This document shows, in pieces, positions 35,437 to 43,827 of a stretch of 64,000 bases of DNA; the first letter of the stretch is position 1; every line of letters begins with the position of its first letter. Both the position numbers and the translations under genes were made by a program. The notes beneath the pieces were generated by a model. That model made no database searches. It saw nothing but the letters and a program-made list of their open reading frames with translations, and was not told where the DNA came from. This DNA is from Azospirillaceae bacterium (GTDB lineage: Bacteria > Pseudomonadota > Alphaproteobacteria > Azospirillales > Azospirillaceae): assembly GCA_031291675.1 (NCBI GenBank), contig JARLIO010000094.1, positions 1 through 64,000 on the forward strand, in the 5' to 3' direction.

Positions 35437-35463
35437 TCCGGTCTCCGAACGGGAGCGGCGAAA

Positions 35464-35988
35464 TCAGGGTTGCAGCAGTTCGACATCGTTCGCACCGATC
35501 TTGAGGGTGATGTCGCGAGCATCGGCCCGGATCCGCAATCGGTGCGGTCCAGGAGCGGCATAGTTGGCGAAGACCAGAATCCCATAGGCGTCATCGGCAT
35601 CGCTGACGTCGGCCGTCAGTGCCTGGCCGGGAACCAGTTCCCAGCTGCGCACCTCGATCGCGTCCGGATTGTCCTTGATCAGCTGTTCGCGTTTAGCCAG
35701 CCAGTCCACCGCCGTAAATGATCCCGCCTGTTCCAGCAACTTCCGATCGCGAACAAACACGATGTCGATTGCAACCGGGGCCGTATCATTGGCAACGGAA
35801 TCCACTGTGAACTTCACGGAATTCAGACTTTGCCCGGGGCCATCGCTGCCGCAGGCCGCGACCATCATGATCAGGGCCGTTATCAGGGCCGAAACCAGGA
35901 CTCGTGGCACGAACACCGGTCGTTCCGGCGTTCGTGACGGACCACCGCTGGCATGGTGCCACGGCGGGAACCGAAGAGTATGACGCAC
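35464..35988 (-). CDS. tssJ: T6SS outer-membrane lipoprotein TssJ
   Basis: The 174-residue frame carries a lipoprotein signal, ALITALIMMVAACGSDG, with lipobox Cys at 46, and then a beta-sandwich domain with VNDTAPVAIDIVFV-like strands, as in TssJ/VasD. The GTG at 35988 directly follows the stop of the upstream SPOR gene, but the first 24 residues are polar and unlike a signal; GTG at 35916 or 35910 would give a normal lipoprotein leader. TssJ anchors TssM in the outer membrane. Confidence 0.88.
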   Translation of the reverse strand: MRHTLRFPPWHHASGGPSRTPERPVFVPRVLVSALITALIMMVAACGSDGPGQSLNSVKFTVDSVANDTAPVAIDIVFVRDRKLLEQAGSFTAVDWLAKREQLIKDNPDAIEVRSWELVPGQALTADVSDADDAYGILVFANYAAPGPHRLRIRADARDITLKIGANDVELLQP

Positions 35989-36855
35989 CTACGACGCTCC
36001 GCTCTCGGCTAGGGTTACCACGGTGCCGGCGATGCCCTGGCGCCGCATCGCATCGACCGCGTCGGCCGCCGTCGTCGCATCGTCGAAATGCCTCGAGCGG
36101 ACCGCATAAAGCGTCGATGACCCGGGCGCGGGCACGATCTCGACCCGACAGGATACACCACGGCGCGCCGCATCCGCGGCGAACGCCTCGGCATTGGCTT
36201 GACTGACAAAGCGACCGAGTTCAACCGCATAGTGCCGCGACGCGGTCTCGGCAAACGGTGCGACCGCCGCGACATCCGACGCTGCGGCACCGGGGGCCGC
36301 GGACGGCGACGACGATAACGATGACGATGTCGGGTTGACAACGGCCTGAGGGTCGAGGACTGCCTGGCTCGCCCCGGTCACACGTGACGCCACATTCCCG
36401 CTCACCGTTGTGCGCAGAACCGCCACCGGTTTGTTGATGACGATCCCTGCGTAAGATTGCATCCATGATGGCAGAAACTTCCGGGCCGTCCCGGTCGCAG
36501 CACCGGTGAACGGATCGGTAACGCTGCTCAAGACACGCCCGGTCTGACCCGCCGAATCACGGGACAGGCCCGCGGCCTTGACCGCGGCCGTCGCCCGAAG
36601 ATTGCTTTGCACCGACGAGCCAACCTTACCCAATAGATTTGGGCCTGGCGCGGCGGGTGCCGCGCCGCCCGAACCCGGGGTCAGTGACGCCAGCGCCCCG
36701 GCAGCCCCGGTGCCGGCGGCCATGTCCGCCGGCGAGGACCGCAACGCCGATGCCGCCAAGGCAATCCCCAAAATCAGCGCAACCAGCACCAACCCCATCA
36801 GGCCGCTGACCAACCCGACCGTCTGCCACCGCCCCAAACTGATCGTCATCGGCAT
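35989..36855 (-). CDS. membrane-anchored SPOR-domain protein (T6SS accessory)
   Basis: The 288-residue protein has a short cytoplasmic N-terminus, a membrane segment (residues about 12-36, TVGLVSGLMGLVLVALILGI), a long Ala/Ser-rich stretch, and a C-terminal SPOR-like domain starting SRHYAVELGRFVSQANAEAF. SPOR domains bind denuded peptidoglycan. It directly precedes tssJ with no gap. Because TssL lacks a peptidoglycan-binding domain, this protein may anchor the apparatus to the wall, an inference. Confidence 0.82.
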   Translation of the reverse strand: MPMTISLGRWQTVGLVSGLMGLVLVALILGIALAASALRSSPADMAAGTGAAGALASLTPGSGGAAPAAPGPNLLGKVGSSVQSNLRATAAVKAAGLSRDSAGQTGRVLSSVTDPFTGAATGTARKFLPSWMQSYAGIVINKPVAVLRTTVSGNVASRVTGASQAVLDPQAVVNPTSSSLSSSPSAAPGAAASDVAAVAPFAETASRHYAVELGRFVSQANAEAFAADAARRGVSCRVEIVPAPGSSTLYAVRSRHFDDATTAADAVDAMRRQGIAGTVVTLAESGAS

Positions 36856-37306
36856 CCTCCGCAGCGACCCGACGTCCGACAGGCCTCCCCTGTGCGAGCG
36901 GCGCGGACAAGCCCCTTGTCATAACCGGATTAAACCATTCCAGAGATTGAAATCCCCTGTTTGTTGGTTCGTTATGGCGTAGTCTACATCATGGTGGTCG
37001 CGATCGCGGGATCAGCCGCGGCAACACCATGGCCGGATCCCGTGACGAAACCAGGACGACGACGCCGCAGTCCCGCTGCCGGACCCGCGACGTCACGGCC
37101 CTGATGAAGCGGGCCGCGAAAGAACGACCGGTATCATCCTGATCCAGCGCGACAATGCCCGCTTTCAACGCGAACGCGCCGCGGCTCTTTGGTCCAATGT
37201 GAACCAAACTCGCCCGCCGCCGCCCCGAAGGCAAAAAGGAAAGCGGGCACAACCGCAATCGGGATTGCCATCCGATCCCGGATCAGGTCCCGGATCAGGT
37301 CCCGGA
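36856..37306. other. 451-base gap between the dehydrogenase and SPOR genes
   Basis: A minus-strand frame of 89 codons (36989-37258) crosses the gap and ends with QRDCGVVVLVSSRDPAMVL. It has no clear ribosome-binding site or family and is not annotated as a gene, though a small protein is not excluded. The right part contains three 12-base tandem repeats. Confidence 0.4.
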
Positions 37307-37312
37307 TCAGGT
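37277..37312. repeat. three tandem 12-base repeats at the end of the dehydrogenase gene
   Basis: CCCGGATCAGGT occurs three times without gaps and covers the stop codon of the dehydrogenase gene, which lies at 37307-37309 inside the last copy. Variation in copy number would not alter the encoded protein much. Confidence 0.85.
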
Positions 37313-38233
37313 CAAGGCAATGAGATCACGAAGATGTTGTTCAGAGCGATGAAACGCCGCCTGCTCATCCTCGGTGAATTGATAGCTCAGAATCTTGGCA
37401 ACGCCGGTACGATTGACGACGCATGGGACGCTCATAACCAGATCGTCGACGCCATATTGCTTCTGAAGCAGCACACCGACAGGAAGAACAGAATGTTCGT
37501 TCGCGGCAATCGCGCGGATGATACGGAAAACACTGGCCGCGATGCCGTGATTGGTGTTCCCTTTCCGATTGAAAATCTCCAGGCCGATATTGATGACGTC
37601 CTGGTGAACCCGGTCGCGATCGATCGGCGTGACGTCATTCAGTCGGCAATAACTGTCGACATCGAGGCCACAAATATTGCAGATGCTCCAGGGAATGAAC
37701 CCCGTGGCACTGTGGTCGCCCAGGACATAGCCGAAGATATTCTTGGGATCAAGTTTGACATGGTCACTGAGGATCCGCATCAGGCGCGCGGTATCAACGA
37801 TCGTCCCGGCACTGATCAGCCGCGTCCGGGGATAGCCGGAATGCTTCAATGCAACATGGGTGATGACATCGACCGGGTTGGTGACAATCACGACGATCGC
37901 TTCGGGTGAATAGGTTTCGACCTGAGCGATAATCTCACGAATGACCTTGCTGTTGACCTGAACCAGGACGTCGCGCGTCTCGCCTTTGCCCAGTTGGGCG
38001 CCGGCGGTGATTACGACGACGTCGCTGTCCCGTGTGTCGGAGTAATCGCCGACCACCAGTTCCGGATTCTTGGCGTAAATGAACGAGGTTGTATGGGCAT
38101 AATCCCAGATCTCGGCCTCGGCCTTGGCGCGAATCTGGTCAACGGCGACAATCGTGGACACCTCGGACAGATTGATCAGGTAACCGACCAACTCGCTCCC
38201 GACCGCACCCATGCCAATGACGGATACTTTCAC
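37307..38233 (-). CDS. L-lactate/malate dehydrogenase family protein
   Basis: The 308-residue protein has the NAD-binding motif VSVIGMGAVGSELV, ITAGAQLGKGETRDVLVQ (Gln rather than Arg at the substrate-discriminating loop, favouring lactate or another hydroxyacid over malate), VTNPVDVITHVALK and the catalytic His segment GYVLGDHSATGF. I chose the GTG at 38233, preceded by GAGGCAGCAGC. It sits inside the T6SS minus arm between the two SPOR genes but is separated by gaps of 153 and 451 bases, so it may be an independent unit. Its link to secretion is unknown. Confidence 0.88.
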   Translation of the reverse strand: MKVSVIGMGAVGSELVGYLINLSEVSTIVAVDQIRAKAEAEIWDYAHTTSFIYAKNPELVVGDYSDTRDSDVVVITAGAQLGKGETRDVLVQVNSKVIREIIAQVETYSPEAIVVIVTNPVDVITHVALKHSGYPRTRLISAGTIVDTARLMRILSDHVKLDPKNIFGYVLGDHSATGFIPWSICNICGLDVDSYCRLNDVTPIDRDRVHQDVINIGLEIFNRKGNTNHGIAASVFRIIRAIAANEHSVLPVGVLLQKQYGVDDLVMSVPCVVNRTGVAKILSYQFTEDEQAAFHRSEQHLRDLIALT

Positions 38234-38386
38234 GCTGCTGCCTCTGAATCGCTTCGGTTGTGACGGGCTTTCCCGGCGCACCAGCGGGAACCGCCAATAC
38301 AACTCTAACCCAGGCCGAACCCCAAGAGATTGCCTTTTATCGTGACACCCGCATGATTCGAGCGCGGCAGCGCCAAACCATCCCGA

Positions 38387-39088
38387 TCATGGTTTTGCCG
38401 GCACCGGGGTCTTCTGACTCTCGACGATCACGCCACCGATCCCGACGACTCGTTCGATGTCCGGCAGGCGTGCCACGGCCTGCTCCTCGTCGGCGAATTT
38501 GCCGACCCTGACGCGGCGCCAGATCTCACCGGCGGAATCCAGGGTTTCGACGATCTCCACCGGCAATTTCCAACCGACCAGGGTCGCCGCGAACGCCTGG
38601 GCGTTTGCCATCGAGCGGAACGCGCCCATTTCGATCGTCCACATCGGGGCGCCGTCGCTACCCGGGGTCACGGGGCTGACAGTGACCGCCACAGCAGCCG
38701 GTCCGGCGGCTCCGGCCACCGATTCTCCCGACGGGGGATTGCCGGCGGCCGCGCCATCACCGGCCTTGGCATCGCCCGCCATCGGTGCCGCCGCACCGAG
38801 GGTGGAGGACGCGGCAGGCGTTGACGGGGATGGCTCCGCCCGGTCCGCCGCCGTGGCCTTCGCATCACCCGGCGTCACGCTGCCGGTCTTGCCAGGCGCC
38901 GCAGGCGCGGGGCCGGGCGCCGCGGGCGCAGGCGTCGCGCCCAGGACCGGCGCCGCGGGTGGCGCGCCCGGCACCGGCACGGTGACCGCCGCGGTGCCGG
39001 CCGCACCGCCGCGCACGAGGTAGCCAACAACAAAAGCGATCCCCATCAGCAGGATCACCAGCAGGGCCAACAGCACCTTCTTTAACAC
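38387..39088 (-). CDS. membrane-anchored SPOR-domain protein (second)
   Basis: The 233-residue protein has a membrane segment (residues 5-25, LLALLVILLMGIAFVVGYLV), a Pro/Ala/Gly-rich spacer of about 110 residues, and a C-terminal SPOR-like domain (MWTIEMGAFRSMANAQAFAA then RRVRVGKFADEEQAVARL). It resembles the other SPOR protein of this locus only in architecture. It follows the lytic transglycosylase gene by 12 bases, a pairing that suggests both act at the same peptidoglycan site. Confidence 0.84.
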   Translation of the reverse strand: MLKKVLLALLVILLMGIAFVVGYLVRGGAAGTAAVTVPVPGAPPAAPVLGATPAPAAPGPAPAAPGKTGSVTPGDAKATAADRAEPSPSTPAASSTLGAAAPMAGDAKAGDGAAAGNPPSGESVAGAAGPAAVAVTVSPVTPGSDGAPMWTIEMGAFRSMANAQAFAATLVGWKLPVEIVETLDSAGEIWRRVRVGKFADEEQAVARLPDIERVVGIGGVIVESQKTPVPAKP

Positions 39089-39100
39089 CGGCCCCCCACC

Positions 39101-39793
39101 CTAACGAACCGGTGCGCGGGCGACAACCGTCGCACCCTTGATCCCCGCCCCGGCGGACGATACCGGCGGGGTATCGCTGCTGCACAGCCGATCCATCGCC
39201 GGTGTCTGTCGTTGATACCCCAGCCGCGCCCGCCAATACAGCACCCGGCACAGATACCAGTCCTGGGCCTGCGGGTTCTTGGCATTATACAGCCGCACCG
39301 CCGCCGCCCACGAACCATTCCGATCATGCAGAAAGCGCAGGAACGCGCCGGCATAGGCCACGTTGGTCGCCGGATCGATGATATAGTCATCGACCGGGAA
39401 TGCCGCGGCGTGATAGCGGCTGAACAGCTGCATGCAACCGATTGCCACGTCCGACCGCAACCGCCCGTCCTGGCCGTGCATCAGCGCCAGCGCCTCTTCG
39501 CGCGACGTGGCATAGACGGCCCGCCCTTCGATATTGAGCGTCCAGGGCCAGGGAATACCGTTTCGCCCCGATTCGACGACCGCGATGGCGTGCAGCATGC
39601 CCCGTGGCACGCCATAGGTCGTTTCGACGACCTTGAAATACCGGGTGCATTGATAGAATGACGGCAACCGCGTCGCGGGCACCGCCCCGGTTGTGGGCCC
39701 GGTTGTCGCACCGGTTGCCGCGGCGGCGCTCCCGGCCGCCAGGGCGACCGCAACCGCCACCAGCCGGCTGATGCCGCGCCACCCCGCGATCAC
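39101..39793 (-). CDS. lytic transglycosylase (SLT fold), probably periplasmic
   Basis: The 230-residue protein has an N-terminal signal (ISRLVAVAVALAAGSAAAAT) and an SLT-like domain: GVPRGMLHAIAVVESGRNGI with catalytic E74, then SDVAIGCMQLFSRYH, the GxMQ motif, and the AYAGAFLRFLHDR and WAAAVRLYNA helices. Such enzymes cut glycan strands, and T6SS loci often carry one to open the wall for the membrane complex. Its ATG overlaps the stop of the SpoIIE-like gene (ATGA) upstream. Confidence 0.9.
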   Translation of the reverse strand: MIAGWRGISRLVAVAVALAAGSAAAATGATTGPTTGAVPATRLPSFYQCTRYFKVVETTYGVPRGMLHAIAVVESGRNGIPWPWTLNIEGRAVYATSREEALALMHGQDGRLRSDVAIGCMQLFSRYHAAAFPVDDYIIDPATNVAYAGAFLRFLHDRNGSWAAAVRLYNAKNPQAQDWYLCRVLYWRARLGYQRQTPAMDRLCSSDTPPVSSAGAGIKGATVVARAPVR

Positions 39794-41898
39794 GACCGCA
39801 CCCGGACCGCCAGACAGATGCGATCGCGCGGCACCGCCACCCCGCCCGCGTGCTCGGCCACGGCTGACGCGACGGTCGCCAAAACCCGGTCGACCGACAA
39901 ATCATCGAGATCGCTGAGAATCGACGTCATGTGGGCCCGGCTGAACGCCACGCCAAAGCCGTTGACCGCGTCCAGCAGGCCGGAACCGCAGATCAGCAGC
40001 GTTCCCGGAACCGGAAATTCAGTGACCGTCTCCACCATGACCATCTGGGCATCGATCCCCAGCGGGAGATTGACCTGCGTGGCAACGTCGATGACGTCAC
40101 CCAGGCGGCGCAGCAGAAACGGCTCCGGGATGCCGGCCGCGGAAAAGGCGAACCGCCGGCTGCGAACATTGATGATACCGACCAGCAGGCCAATTTCGAC
40201 GCCCGTCGCGTTGTCGCCGGTCAGAAGGCGATTGGCGGCGGTCAGACAGTCGGCCGGGCCCAACCCCGATCCCGCCAGGACACGGACCGCGGCGCGCGCC
40301 GCGACGGTGAGAAATCCCGCCGCCAGACCGCCGCCCTCAACCTGACCCATGATGATGACCAGATCATCACCATTGATGAAGAAATCATAGAAGGCGCCAT
40401 CGAACTCCGCCCCGGGAACCAGCAGCCCATGCGCTTGCAGGTCGTCACGCACCGGAAGGCCAACGGGAAGGATCGACTGCTGCATCTTGCGGGCGATCTC
40501 GAACTGCTTTTGCAGTTCGACCAGCTCGGTCTTGGTGTTGAGGGCGGCCTGAAGCTGGCACAGCATTCGGTCCATGGCGCCGTGCTGTTGACCGACCCGC
40601 TCGGCCATCACCTCGAACGCGACGGCGAGGGTCCCGGCGTCATCGGCAATCTGGCCGCCCGGACGGGTCGGAACCGCCGCTTCGATTCGCTCCAGATCGG
40701 CCAGCAGTTCGCGGCGTCCCTCCTCCGGCAGGGTTTCGGCCATGCGCAACATCTGGCGCCGGATGAAAACCTGCTGACGGTTCCACTGACGCGCGCGGCG
40801 ACCTTCGCCGTGATGCATTGCCCGGCTGCGGTTCAGGAACACCTGAAGAGTACGGGCGATCTGGCCGATTTCATCGCGCCGCTCGCCTCCCGGCACCGCG
40901 ACGGCAGTTTCGCCGTCAGCGACCGCCGAGAGCGCCGTCACCAGTTCATTGAACGGCCCGAAGGCACGACGATGATACCAGACCAAAGCGGCGCCACCCG
41001 CCAGCAGCAGCAGCAGGATCAGGCCAACCGCTACGGTGCGCGACAGGGTGTCGGCCATGTCGCTCAAGCTGGTCTCACGCGCGACAACCAGAAAAATCGA
41101 ATCGTCCTCGGCGATATCGGGCAGGCGGACATTGAGCACGCCCAGGACGCGGGCATTACTGTCGACACGTCCCATCCCGGGCAGGGCCGGGTCGAAACCG
41201 GCGCGAACATCGTCCCAGGCCAGGGCACCGACACGGCCCAACACGATCCCTTTGCCGGTGACAATAAAGACCGAACCATCCATGACACCGGCCAGCGCAC
41301 CAAGAAGCGAGTCGATCGGCCGCGTCGCGATGACGACACGATCCGCCGTGGCCCGACCCGGCATCGGCATCGCCAGCACCAGACGGGCCCCATCCTTCTC
41401 AAAGATGCAGTCACTATATTTGACGTTCTGCGACAGGATCTGGCCGACCCGTTGCGCGCTGATCACCGTGGCGGCCGCCGCATTCGGCACCGCGATCAAC
41501 GGCTGGGTCGCCGCATCGACGACCGCCAGCGACGCGATCCCGCTCTGATCGATCCGGTCCCGGACCGCCGCGGTGTCCCCGCTGTCGACCGCCCGCAACA
41601 GCGTCAGATCGCCGGTGAGCGCCTCCTCGGTCCGGGCGTTACCCTGATCGATCAGCTTGTTCCAAAGACGGGCGACAAAACGACTCTTTTCGTCGACCTC
41701 ACGTTCCTGGTCATGGTGAACGCGCACCAAACCCAGGGCCACGGTCCCGCCCACTCCCAGCAGCAGAACGACGATCGCGGCGATCGCGCAACGCTGCCAC
41801 AATACCGGCCCGCCAGAGAACCGCGGGCGCATCGCCGAGGCAGCCCCCGCGGCAGCGGCCTGCCGTGTCGATCCGACGTCGCCCACGCCCACCGTCAT
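39790..41898 (-). CDS. membrane sensor with HAMP and a SpoIIE-like (PPM) domain that lacks catalytic residues
   Basis: The 702-residue protein has a membrane segment near residues 33-57, a periplasmic sensor of about 230 residues (with IASLAVVDAATQPLIAV and GSVFIVTGKGIVLGRVGA), a second membrane segment near 288-308, a HAMP-like linker, a long helical region and a C-terminal SpoIIE-type domain starting ARKMQQSILP near residue 473. The phosphatase motifs are changed: DGAFYDFF in place of GGDxYD, MGQVEGGGLAAG in place of DVSGHG, and GSGLLDAVN in place of TDGVTE. It therefore appears to be a pseudo-phosphatase. It overlaps both neighbouring genes. Confidence 0.86.
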   Translation of the reverse strand: MTVGVGDVGSTRQAAAAGAASAMRPRFSGGPVLWQRCAIAAIVVLLLGVGGTVALGLVRVHHDQEREVDEKSRFVARLWNKLIDQGNARTEEALTGDLTLLRAVDSGDTAAVRDRIDQSGIASLAVVDAATQPLIAVPNAAAATVISAQRVGQILSQNVKYSDCIFEKDGARLVLAMPMPGRATADRVVIATRPIDSLLGALAGVMDGSVFIVTGKGIVLGRVGALAWDDVRAGFDPALPGMGRVDSNARVLGVLNVRLPDIAEDDSIFLVVARETSLSDMADTLSRTVAVGLILLLLLAGGAALVWYHRRAFGPFNELVTALSAVADGETAVAVPGGERRDEIGQIARTLQVFLNRSRAMHHGEGRRARQWNRQQVFIRRQMLRMAETLPEEGRRELLADLERIEAAVPTRPGGQIADDAGTLAVAFEVMAERVGQQHGAMDRMLCQLQAALNTKTELVELQKQFEIARKMQQSILPVGLPVRDDLQAHGLLVPGAEFDGAFYDFFINGDDLVIIMGQVEGGGLAAGFLTVAARAAVRVLAGSGLGPADCLTAANRLLTGDNATGVEIGLLVGIINVRSRRFAFSAAGIPEPFLLRRLGDVIDVATQVNLPLGIDAQMVMVETVTEFPVPGTLLICGSGLLDAVNGFGVAFSRAHMTSILSDLDDLSVDRVLATVASAVAEHAGGVAVPRDRICLAVRVRS

Positions 41899-43826
41899 GG
41901 TGCGACCTCCCGCAGGCCGCCGGCCCGACGGCGATCACGCAGCCACTGCCACACCGCGGCCAGGAACCCGGGCACCATGGCGGCGGCAACCAACAAGCCC
42001 AACCCGGCGATCAGCGCATCCGCCGCCAGCCCCCGTGCGATCATGGCCCCGATCGGCAGCGCCAACAACCCGGCGGCAAAGGCCAGGCTGGCGCGCGCCG
42101 CCATCGTCATCGCCGAGGAACCAGGGCGCCCGATCAGCGCGGCATGTCCGCCGCCAAGCGCCGCGGCCAGGATGGCCATCCAGAGTGGCGGTGCCTGGGG
42201 AACCGCCGCCAGCACGAATCCAGCCAGCGCGACGGTCACGGCATAGGCCATGGCGATCCCGGTCGCATCGACGCAGGAAACGAGGATCGCGCCGATCCAG
42301 GCCGCAATTGCCTGCATCCAAAACGTCTCCAGCAACCCGCGGAGCGCGCCCGGAGTCCCCACCAGGTGCTGCACGGTCGCCGCAACCGCAAGCCCGGTCA
42401 ACAACCACACGGCCCAGCCGCGCGGCTGGAGCACGCCGCGGCGCCACCATCGATCGACATCCACCAGCTCCCGGAACCGGATCCGGAAGTCCCCGGGGTG
42501 ACTGCCGTGATCCAGCCGAATGGCCACCAGCAGACCAACCAGCCCGACGACACCGGCGATGATCATGACGATTTCGGGATGGCGCCAGCCATTTCCCAAA
42601 ACCAGCAGACCGGTGCCACCAACCAGACCGCTGATCGTCGACGCGGTCAACGGCACCGCCCGGGATGCCGGCAGTGCCCGCATCGCCTGATAGGACAGGC
42701 AACTGGCGAGAGCACCGGCGGTGATGGCCGCCTGCGCCATCGCCGGGTCATGGGACGCTACCGTCATACCGATACCGATCCACACCAGATGAAGCAACAC
42801 CGCCAACAGCGACGACGCACGACCGAGCCACGCCACAATCAGCGGCGCGACCACGATGCCGATGCACGCAAGACCGAGCACGGTCGGCAAGGGCAGAAAC
42901 CGGGCCCCCGCGCCCATCACGTTTGCCAGCAGGAACGCACTGCACGCCGCGACGAAATGGAACCATGGCGCCGCGCTCGACATTTCGATCTCGGCCAGAT
43001 GATCGGGTGAAAACCGCCCCAACGCCTCAAGCCGCACCAGCAACGGCGCGATCTCCGCCGCGGCCCGCTTGTTGAAGCTGAGATCACGGACCTCGGTCAG
43101 ATAGCTGCGCACCCGGGCGAAGTCGTCATTCAGCGACAGCACCCGCCGATTGATACTGCTCAGCAGGGCCGCGATCTGCCCGTGACCGATCGGCGGCGCC
43201 AGCCGGTCGAATTCCCGGCGTCCGATCCTGCCGTCGAGGGCCGTGGCGACCGACAGGGGAAACGCGATCATCGTGTGCGTCACGGCGCGCAGCACCAGCA
43301 CGGCCAACACCAGGGTGATACTGAGAGCGACCGCGAAGTCGACGAGCAGACGATCGGTGTTGGCGGGCCGAACCGCTGTGGACCGTCCCACCAGCAAAGC
43401 GCCGACGACCTGGGTTCCCTTGTGCAGCGGAACCGAGGCGATCGCCAGGCCATACGGTGTCCAGTCGATGTCGCCCCGATCAAAACGGACAGAAAGATCA
43501 GGCCGCGACGGCGCCGACAACTGAAACAGCACGCGCCCGGTGGTGTCGGTCAACATCACCAGTGGCACCTCGGGAAAGACCGCGACGGCATCCCTCAGAA
43601 ATTCATCGAGTCCCACCAGGTGATCAATCGGCACGCCGATCGTCAGCGCCCGGTCGAGATCGGTCGAGATCGACCGGACCACGATATCGGCCCGCGCGAT
43701 CGACGCCTGTTCCGACAGGCCGGTCGCCGCGGTCAGGGCCGCCGCCAACGCCGCCAGCCAGGGCACAACGAGCACCAGCACGAGCAATGGCGCCAAGCGC
43801 TTCATGAAGCCGCGGGTTGCTTTCAT
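41895..43826 (-). CDS. polytopic membrane protein with an N-terminal extracytoplasmic sensor-like domain
   Basis: The 643-residue protein has a first membrane segment near residues 10-35, an extracytoplasmic domain of about 120 residues (including PLVMLTDTTGRVLFQLSAP and LAIASVPLHKGTQVVGALLV, similar in layout to Cache/PAS-like sensors), a second segment near 165, a cytoplasmic stretch, and then ten or more hydrophobic segments from about 275 to 625. No transporter signature is recognised. The ATG at 43826 follows the upstream stop by one base (TGACATG). Function unknown; likely works with the flanking sensor genes. Confidence 0.75.
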   Translation of the reverse strand: MKATRGFMKRLAPLLVLVLVVPWLAALAAALTAATGLSEQASIARADIVVRSISTDLDRALTIGVPIDHLVGLDEFLRDAVAVFPEVPLVMLTDTTGRVLFQLSAPSRPDLSVRFDRGDIDWTPYGLAIASVPLHKGTQVVGALLVGRSTAVRPANTDRLLVDFAVALSITLVLAVLVLRAVTHTMIAFPLSVATALDGRIGRREFDRLAPPIGHGQIAALLSSINRRVLSLNDDFARVRSYLTEVRDLSFNKRAAAEIAPLLVRLEALGRFSPDHLAEIEMSSAAPWFHFVAACSAFLLANVMGAGARFLPLPTVLGLACIGIVVAPLIVAWLGRASSLLAVLLHLVWIGIGMTVASHDPAMAQAAITAGALASCLSYQAMRALPASRAVPLTASTISGLVGGTGLLVLGNGWRHPEIVMIIAGVVGLVGLLVAIRLDHGSHPGDFRIRFRELVDVDRWWRRGVLQPRGWAVWLLTGLAVAATVQHLVGTPGALRGLLETFWMQAIAAWIGAILVSCVDATGIAMAYAVTVALAGFVLAAVPQAPPLWMAILAAALGGGHAALIGRPGSSAMTMAARASLAFAAGLLALPIGAMIARGLAADALIAGLGLLVAAAMVPGFLAAVWQWLRDRRRAGGLREVAP

Positions 43827-43827
43827 G

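Noticed and set aside
39931-42246. 771-codon open frame on the plus strand opposite the SpoIIE-like gene
   Set aside because: Its composition (Arg, Gln, Asp, His) and lack of any motif mark it as an antisense shadow of the real genes in 39790-43826.
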